From DATGKD01 sp035294855 (lineage in GTDB: Bacteria; Actinomycetota; Acidimicrobiia; Acidimicrobiales; UBA8190): a DNA stretch of 7,110 bases. Both the position numbers and the translations under genes were made by a program. Below the pieces are notes generated by a model. It saw only the letters and a program-made list of their open reading frames with translations. It searched no databases and was not told the origin of the DNA. This document shows positions 1-4,918 of this stretch, piece after piece. Within the stretch, counting starts at the first letter, position 1, and every line of letters begins with the position of its first letter. Location: contig DATGKD010000022.1 of assembly GCA_035294855.1 (NCBI GenBank), positions 1 through 7,110 of the forward strand, read 5' to 3'.

Positions 1-141
1 CGGACGGCGCAAGCAGCGGAGCCGATCGATCCGATGGTGACGACCCGGCGTGATGGCGGGTCGCACGGCACCGGTGCGAGCGGGTACGGACGGGCACGAC
101 TTCCCGGCGATCACCGTCGAGCCATGGGTCACGTCACCTGA
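1..141 (+). other. Upstream sequence, possibly the 3' tail of a preceding gene
   Basis: The frame beginning at base 1 stays open to a TGA at 139-141, 12 bases before the next gene, so this could be the last 46 codons of an upstream gene in the same direction. The predicted tail is Arg/Gly/Asp-rich and has no domain I recognise. The other two plus frames stop at 38-40 and 51-53, so an upstream gene could equally end there. Third-position GC is about 70% in the first frame, which does not settle the question. No good Shine-Dalgarno sequence lies before the gene at 154, which would suit co-transcription with something upstream, but that is inference. Confidence 0.25.
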
Positions 142-153
142 CGGCGCGCTCCC

Positions 154-1608
154 ATGAGAGCGTCGGTACGACGCATCCTGGTGCTTGCCCTGCTCCTCGC
201 CGCTCTGGTGGGAGGGGGCGTCGCTGACCGCCTCGTGTCGCGTACCGGGCCGCCGGCTTCGCCGTCCGCGCTCACCGGAACGGTGACCGCGGTCGCACCC
301 GTTCGGGCGGAGTCCTCCGGGTGGTATTGCACCGGTGGAACGGGCGCGCAGGGCGGCGCTCCGGCCACCGTTGTCCTCACGAACTTCGGTGCACGTCCGC
401 AGCGCGCGACGCTCAGCACGGTGACCGCGTTGTCGTCGGGCTCCGCGCCGTCGGCGGCCGCCGAAGCCGCTCCGGCGCAGCGCGTCGTGATACCGGCCGG
501 GGGTCAGGTCAGCGTCACGCCCTCGCAGGTGGGTCAGGGCGCGCTTGCGGCCGCGGTCGTTGTCGACGGCGGGGGGGTCACGGTCTCCGAGACGGTGTCG
601 AGCCCGCTCGGATGGAGCATGGCGCCGTGTGCATCGTCCACCGCGGCTCAGTGGTACTTCGCGCACGGCACCACGACACAAGGTGGCGGCTTGGTCCTGT
701 GCCTCTTCAACCCCGGCTCGACGGACGCCACTGTCGACGTCTCATTGGTCACCTCCACAGCTGGCGTGCTCGCGCCCCCCGCGTACCAGGGTGTGGACGT
801 GCCCGCGCACACCCTCGTGACCGAGAACGTGGGCGATCACGTCGCCCAGGACCCCTCGGTCGCCACCGTCGTCTCCAGCCTCTCGGGCACGGTCGTCGCA
901 AGCGAGCTGCAGTCGTTCGGCAGCCCCGGCAACGGAGGGATCGCGTTGACACTCGGGGCGCCGTCGCCGCAGGCTGAGTGGAGCTTTCCGCAGAACACCG
1001 ATGTCACCGGTGGCTCGGTGGTGTTCCACGTTTTGAACCCGTCGTCTCGTGCCGCCACGGTGTCGGTCGCCATCGGTCTGCCGAAGGGCGCCGCGGCGGC
1101 GCCGTTGTCGCTGTCGGTACCGGCACAGTCGACGACGACGTTGCAGGCCCAGGACGTGACGCGCATCCCCGCGAACACCCCGTACGCGCTGACGTTCGTC
1201 AGCAAGGGGCCTCCGATCGTGGTGGCGCGGCAGGTGACATCGCCGTCGGGTGCGCCTGCCTCGCAGCCGGCGCAAGGCGAGGTCCCCGGCGTGGCCGGCG
1301 GCGACACGCGCTGGCTCGTCCCCGCGCCGACGTCGCCGGGCAGCGGCGCCTGGGCATTCGCCCTCGTCGACCTCGCCCCGAAGCCCGCGCACGTCCGGGT
1401 GCTCGACGGTGCGGGCCGGGCGCGGTCGGGCCAGAGCACCGCACTCGTCGAGCCGGGCACGCCGCTCCTCGTCGGCCCAAATCCCCCGCCCCCGTTCGGC
1501 CGGGCGCCGTTTCAGGTGATTTCGGACGAGCCGGTGGCGGTCGAGCTCGACGCCGTGCCCGTCGCCAGTCCAGGCGTCGTCGTCGTGCCCTCGTTCACCT
1601 CGCGCTGA
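154..1608 (+). CDS. DUF5719-family exported/membrane-anchored protein
   Basis: The protein has 484 residues. It starts with a short basic segment (R2, R6, R7) and one hydrophobic stretch at about 8-24, so it is probably a signal anchor or uncleaved signal peptide with the rest outside the membrane. The remainder is rich in Val, Ala, Ser, Thr, Gly and Pro and looks all-beta. Four diverged units begin near W57, W167, W276 and W387. Each has an aromatic/hydrophobic opener, a Gly-rich turn, a strand ending in an NP-, NF- or DL-type turn (NPGS at 186, NPSS at 295), then a Val/Ala-rich strand. This pattern matches my memory of DUF5719, an actinobacterial family of unknown function often found near glycosyltransferases. 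Only three Cys occur (59, 159, 183); C159 and C183 could form a disulfide. There is no catalytic motif. ATG 154 is the first start after the in-frame stop at 139-141. The molecular role is unknown; a cell-envelope role is inference. Confidence 0.8.
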   Translation: MRASVRRILVLALLLAALVGGGVADRLVSRTGPPASPSALTGTVTAVAPVRAESSGWYCTGGTGAQGGAPATVVLTNFGARPQRATLSTVTALSSGSAPSAAAEAAPAQRVVIPAGGQVSVTPSQVGQGALAAAVVVDGGGVTVSETVSSPLGWSMAPCASSTAAQWYFAHGTTTQGGGLVLCLFNPGSTDATVDVSLVTSTAGVLAPPAYQGVDVPAHTLVTENVGDHVAQDPSVATVVSSLSGTVVASELQSFGSPGNGGIALTLGAPSPQAEWSFPQNTDVTGGSVVFHVLNPSSRAATVSVAIGLPKGAAAAPLSLSVPAQSTTTLQAQDVTRIPANTPYALTFVSKGPPIVVARQVTSPSGAPASQPAQGEVPGVAGGDTRWLVPAPTSPGSGAWAFALVDLAPKPAHVRVLDGAGRARSGQSTALVEPGTPLLVGPNPPPPFGRAPFQVISDEPVAVELDAVPVASPGVVVVPSFTSR

Positions 1609-1726
1609 GGCGCACCTCACCGCGGGTTCGCGCGTCGTCGCCCGGGCGCGCGTGGTCGCCTGGTCGAGCGGTGTCGTTCAGCGGGAGCGGCCGGCGGCAC
1701 GCTCGGCTGAGGGCGGCGTCGGGCGT
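1609..1726. other. Convergent intergenic gap between the DUF5719 gene and ftsH
   Basis: This 118-base, very GC-rich spacer separates two genes that end towards each other, so a bidirectional terminator would be expected. I see only weak candidates: a 6-bp self-complementary arm pair at 1629-1634 / 1647-1652 with a 12-base loop, and a 5-bp pair at 1685-1689 / 1700-1704 with a 10-base loop. Neither is followed by a T-run on either strand. No convincing small gene is visible. Confidence 0.4.
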
Positions 1727-3769
1727 TCAGTCCCCGGGCTTGAGCGCCGGCCCGGTCGTCTCGGGCTCGTGTGCGCCCTCCCCGTCGGCGCCGTTGCCGG
1801 GGGCCGCGTCGTCGGTTGCCGCGCCGTTCGAAGCGGTGAACTGGGGGGCAAGGCCGGGTGTTTCGTGGACCGGTCGGCCGTAGGCCGCGTCCACCAGCTT
1901 GGAGACTTCTTCACCGTCGAGCGTCTCGCGCTCGAGGAGGGCCCTGGCGACGGCGTCGAGCCCGGCCCGGTGCCGTCGGAGCAGCTCGGTGGCGCGCTCT
2001 TCCTGTTGGCGGAGGATCCGAGAGATCTCGGCGTCGACGACGCGTGCGGTGTCCTCCGAGTAGTCGCGCGAGTGCAGCAGGTCTTCACCCAGGAAGACCA
2101 TGCCCTGGGACCCCCACGCCATCGGCCCGAGCTCCTCGCTCATGCCCCATTCGCGCACCATCTTCCGGGCCAGCTCGGTGTTGCCGACGAGGTCGTTGCT
2201 CGCCCCCGTCGACAGGTCGCCGTAGACGAGCAGTTCGGCAGCTCGGCCCCCCATGCGGACGGCCAGGGAGTCCTCGATGACCTCGCGCGGATAGATGTGG
2301 CGCTCCTCGAGGGGGAGCTGCTGGGTCACGCCCAAGGCGAGACCGGTCGGAAGGATGGTGACCTTGTGCACGGGATCGGCGTGCTCGAGCACATAGGCGA
2401 GCACGGCGTGGCCTCCCTCGTGGAACGCCACGCGCTCTTTTTCGGATTCCGACAGCACGAGGCTCTCGCGCCGCTGGCCCATGAGCACCCGGTCCCGGGA
2501 CGCTTCGAAGTCCTGCATCTCGACCTGGGTGGAGCCCCGACGCACGGCATGGAGCGCGGCTTCGTTGACGAGGTTGGCGAGGTCGGCGCCGCTCATGCCG
2601 GGTGTGCCCCGAGCCACGATCTCGAGGTCGACGTTGGGGCCGATCCTCTTGTCCTTGCAGTGCACCTTCAAGATGGGCAGGCGCTCTTCGAGGTCGGGGA
2701 GAGGAACGACGATCTGTCGGTCGAAGCGGCCTGGGCGCAGCAGCGCAGGGTCGAGGATGTCGGGGCGGTTGGTCGCCGCCATGATCACGACGCCTTCCGC
2801 CGGGTCGAAGCCGTCCATTTCGGACAGCATCTGGTTGAGGGTCTGCTCGCGCTCGTCGTGGCCGCCACCGAGCCCCGCACCGCGCTTGCGTCCGATGGAG
2901 TCGATCTCGTCGACGAAGATGATCGCCGGGGCCTGCTTGCGCGCCGTCTGGAACAGGTCGCGCACGCGGCTCGCTCCCACGCCGACGAACATCTCCATGA
3001 AGTCGGAGCCACTCACGGAGAGGAACGGGACCCCGGCTTCGCCGGCCACGGCCCGGGCGAGCAGCGTCTTGCCGGTTCCCGGCGGGCCCACCAAGAGGAT
3101 GCCCTTGGGGATCTTGGCGCCGATGTCGCGGAAGCGGTGGGGGGACTTGAGGAAGTCGACGACCTCGCTGATCTCGAGCTTCACGCCCTGGTAGCCGGCG
3201 ACGTCGGCGAACGTGGTGCGCGGGCGCTCGGTGGTGTAGAGCCGCGCCCGAGACCGGCCGATCGACATGATGCCCGTCATCTGCCCCTGCGCCCGACGGC
3301 TGATCCAGAAGAAGATGGCCACGAAGGCCACCAGGATGAGGATCGTCGGCAACCACTGCCCGAGGGCGCTCTGCTGGGGCGTGTTGAACTTGACCGACGA
3401 GATGTCGTTCTTCATCGTCTGGACATCGCCTTCGAGCGACGGATCGGGCCCGTTCACGCTGTAGCTCTGGCCGTCCTTCAGCTGCCCGGTGATGATCCCG
3501 GTGTTGTTGTCGATGGTGGCCGTCTTGACCTGATGAGCTTCGACGTACTGCTGTATGAAGGGCTTGTAGCCGATCTGCTTGACGGCGGGCTTGGAGAGGA
3601 GCGGTGGGATGATCACCACCGCGAAGACCGCCAAGATGAGCAGCGCGAATACCCACCGCCAGCTCTGGTCCCCGCCTGACTGACCGCCGGGACCGCCCGC
3701 GGGCGTCGGCCCACGGCTCCCCCCGGGCTGGGAACGCCCCGAACGCCGGTCGGGGAGCGACGGACTCAT
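1727..3769 (-). CDS. ftsH: ATP-dependent zinc metalloprotease FtsH
   Basis: FtsH is a membrane-anchored hexameric AAA+ protease that uses ATP to pull damaged or regulated proteins into its zinc protease chamber. Numbered from ATG 3769 (680 aa), the layout is: Gly/Pro-rich cytoplasmic N-tail; TM1 about 40-58; an extracytoplasmic domain of about 80 residues; TM2 about 139-156; Walker A GPPGTGKT 228-235; pore loop F261-V262-G263; Walker B with D287 and E288; second region of homology with R345 and R348; zinc motif HEGGH 450-454; third zinc ligand D526 in an ASND context; then an acidic, probably disordered tail from about 634. All catalytic residues are present. The length is between E. coli FtsH (about 644) and the longer mycobacterial form. 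An upstream in-frame ATG at 3802 would add 11 residues, and a GTG sits at 3772. I prefer 3769 because a TACCAT hexamer lies 6 bases before it. Whether this is the only FtsH in the genome cannot be seen. Confidence 0.97.
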   Translation of the reverse strand: MSPSLPDRRSGRSQPGGSRGPTPAGGPGGQSGGDQSWRWVFALLILAVFAVVIIPPLLSKPAVKQIGYKPFIQQYVEAHQVKTATIDNNTGIITGQLKDGQSYSVNGPDPSLEGDVQTMKNDISSVKFNTPQQSALGQWLPTILILVAFVAIFFWISRRAQGQMTGIMSIGRSRARLYTTERPRTTFADVAGYQGVKLEISEVVDFLKSPHRFRDIGAKIPKGILLVGPPGTGKTLLARAVAGEAGVPFLSVSGSDFMEMFVGVGASRVRDLFQTARKQAPAIIFVDEIDSIGRKRGAGLGGGHDEREQTLNQMLSEMDGFDPAEGVVIMAATNRPDILDPALLRPGRFDRQIVVPLPDLEERLPILKVHCKDKRIGPNVDLEIVARGTPGMSGADLANLVNEAALHAVRRGSTQVEMQDFEASRDRVLMGQRRESLVLSESEKERVAFHEGGHAVLAYVLEHADPVHKVTILPTGLALGVTQQLPLEERHIYPREVIEDSLAVRMGGRAAELLVYGDLSTGASNDLVGNTELARKMVREWGMSEELGPMAWGSQGMVFLGEDLLHSRDYSEDTARVVDAEISRILRQQEERATELLRRHRAGLDAVARALLERETLDGEEVSKLVDAAYGRPVHETPGLAPQFTASNGAATDDAAPGNGADGEGAHEPETTGPALKPGD

Positions 3770-3775
3770 CACTCC

Positions 3776-3781
3776 ATGGTA
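3776..3781 (-). promoter_or_regulatory. Candidate -10 element for leaderless ftsH
   Basis: On the minus strand TACCAT is followed by GGAGTG and then the ATG at 3769. TANNNT is the usual actinobacterial -10 form, and a 6-base gap puts the expected transcript start on the ATG itself. No -35 match is visible at 16-18 bp. The GGAG within the gap is too close to the ATG (2 bases) to be a normal Shine-Dalgarno site. This is a pattern match only. Confidence 0.35.
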
Positions 3782-3867
3782 CGCGCCGGGGGTCTGACAC
3801 ATGCACCAGGGCTGAGCAGGCGCGCGGCTTTCCGAGGGGGGCGACGAGGCTTCCAGAACGTCGTCAC

Positions 3868-3873
3868 TAACCT
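3868..3873 (+). promoter_or_regulatory. Candidate -10 element for leaderless CPBP protease gene
   Basis: TAACCT fits TANNNT and is followed by six bases (TGTGAG) and the GTG start at 3880, the same spacing as on the ftsH side. No clear -35 is visible. A weak inverted repeat, GACGA at 3843-3847 and TCGTC at 3861-3865, lies just upstream and could be an operator or chance. Confidence 0.35.
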
Positions 3874-3879
3874 TGTGAG

Positions 3880-4794
3880 GTGGGCCGATTCCCCGGCTCA
3901 GAGGCCGACGTGCCCGGCGCCGACTCTGACTTTGCCCCCTCGGACGGCAACTCGCCCGCCTTGGACGAGCCGACGGGTCGCGGCCGGTCGGAACTCGCCC
4001 CAGAAGGTCCCGGCGCGCTCGCCGACGAGGAGCCCCCCTCCACTCTTCGCGATGCGTGGTCGTGGCTCGCGTTCGCGGCGCTGGGCTTCGTCGGTGGCCA
4101 GGTGGTCAGCTACCTCCTGCTCGTCATCGTCGCGGCGGTCAATGGTCAGTCGTCGCGGCTCCAGCAGCTCACGACCGAAACCGTGCCGCCCTCTTGGGTG
4201 GTCGTCACGGGCCTCGTGGGGCTGTGGATCGGGTTCCTCACCGCTTGTGTCGTGGCCAGCCATACCCGGGGCAGCGGCAATCTCCGGCGCGACATCGGCC
4301 TCGAGATCCGACCACGCGACGTCGTGATCGGGCCCATCGTCGGAGTGCTCGGCCAATACCTCCTGTTGTGGCTCCTGTACCTCCCCTTGCAACATGTCAT
4401 CTCTCATCTCGGCGACAAGCTCTCGCAGCCCGCCAAGCACCTGACCGGGGGCTTCCCGGGAGCCGACCTCGCCGTCATCGCGGTGTTGACCGTGGTGGTC
4501 GTCCCGGTCGTCGAGGAGTCCTTCTTCCGCGGACTCCTCCTGCGGTCCTTGCTGCGGATCTTCCAGGGGGCGGGTCGCGTCGTGGGCCCCGCGCTGGCGG
4601 TCGTTTCGTCCGGGATCCTCTTCGGGCTGGCGCACTTCGAGGCCCTGCAGCTCCTCGGGCTGGCGTCTTTCGGCGTCGTGCTCTCCGTGATGGCCTACAG
4701 GTTCCGCCGCCTCGGGCCGTCGATCTTCGCCCACGCCACCTTCAATCTGCTGGCCGTGCTCTCCGTCGCGTTCCCGAGCGGGGCGCTTCACTGA
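3880..4794 (+). CDS. CPBP-family intramembrane metalloprotease (Rce1/CAAX type)
   Basis: This is a 304-residue polytopic membrane protein with the family's motifs in order: EESFFRG at 212-218 (E212, E213, R217), FGLAH at 248-252 (H252), and AHATFN at 284-289 (H285, N289). In Rce1-like enzymes (PF02517) the glutamates and histidines form the active site within the membrane, so this copy looks catalytically intact. Hydrophobic segments lie at about 60-87, 105-126, 148-170, 194-211, 234-250, 256-274 and 283-298. The first 55 residues form an acidic, Pro/Gly/Ser-rich tail, probably cytoplasmic and disordered, longer than the bare family core. Start GTG 3880 is supported by the TAACCT hexamer 6 bases upstream; GTG 3910 or TTG 3961 would trim the tail. 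Members are linked to CAAX processing, bacteriocin processing or immunity, or sigma-factor control; the substrate here is unknown. The gene is divergent from ftsH. Confidence 0.92.
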   Translation: MGRFPGSEADVPGADSDFAPSDGNSPALDEPTGRGRSELAPEGPGALADEEPPSTLRDAWSWLAFAALGFVGGQVVSYLLLVIVAAVNGQSSRLQQLTTETVPPSWVVVTGLVGLWIGFLTACVVASHTRGSGNLRRDIGLEIRPRDVVIGPIVGVLGQYLLLWLLYLPLQHVISHLGDKLSQPAKHLTGGFPGADLAVIAVLTVVVVPVVEESFFRGLLLRSLLRIFQGAGRVVGPALAVVSSGILFGLAHFEALQLLGLASFGVVLSVMAYRFRRLGPSIFAHATFNLLAVLSVAFPSGALH

Positions 4795-4822
4795 CCACAT
4801 CGCTCGTCGCAGAACCGGGGCT

Positions 4823-4874
4823 TGGCGCCCGACCCGCGAGCCCATCTTGCGAGCCCGACCCGCGAGCCCAGCCC
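4823..4874 (+). repeat. Degenerate 13-bp tandem repeat in the intergenic gap
   Basis: Three adjacent 13-base units each start with GCGAGCCC, at 4836, 4849 and 4862, and a fourth, more diverged unit (4823-4835) precedes them. Put another way, an 18-base word is repeated exactly at 4827-4844 and 4853-4870. The array fills much of the 124-base gap between the CPBP gene and the following membrane-protein gene. It is not palindromic, so it does not look like a terminator. Candidate roles are a protein-binding array or simple replication slippage. Confidence 0.7.
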
Positions 4875-4918
4875 GTGTGCTGCCTGCAGCCGTCCGGCAT
4901 CGGGCACGATGTGGGGTG

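Noticed and set aside
571..577. Run of seven G in the DUF5719 gene as a phase-variation tract
   Set aside because: The tract is short and the frame is intact on both sides; a run of this length is expected by chance in such GC-rich DNA.
742..1620. A 292-codon minus-strand frame opposite the DUF5719 gene
   Set aside because: It is Arg-rich shadow sequence; the plus-strand protein has a signal anchor and repeated domain structure.
1629..1652. GC hairpin as a terminator between the convergent genes
   Set aside because: The stem is only 6 bp of alternating CG with a 12-base loop and no T-run, which is not distinguishable from background in sequence this GC-rich.
1652..3679. A 675-codon plus-strand open frame antisense to ftsH
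   Set aside because: It lies opposite a complete FtsH with every catalytic motif. Its His/Asp/Glu/Arg-rich composition is the usual mirror image of a GC-rich coding strand, and no family is recognisable.
3770..3802. ATG at 3802 as the ftsH start
   Set aside because: There is no Shine-Dalgarno or -10-like signal at the right distance. The extra 11 residues do not look like FtsH, and ATG 3769 has a well-placed TACCAT.
2085..3806. A 573-codon minus-strand frame overlapping ftsH
   Set aside because: It is a frame-shifted shadow of ftsH, Arg/Pro-rich with no domains.
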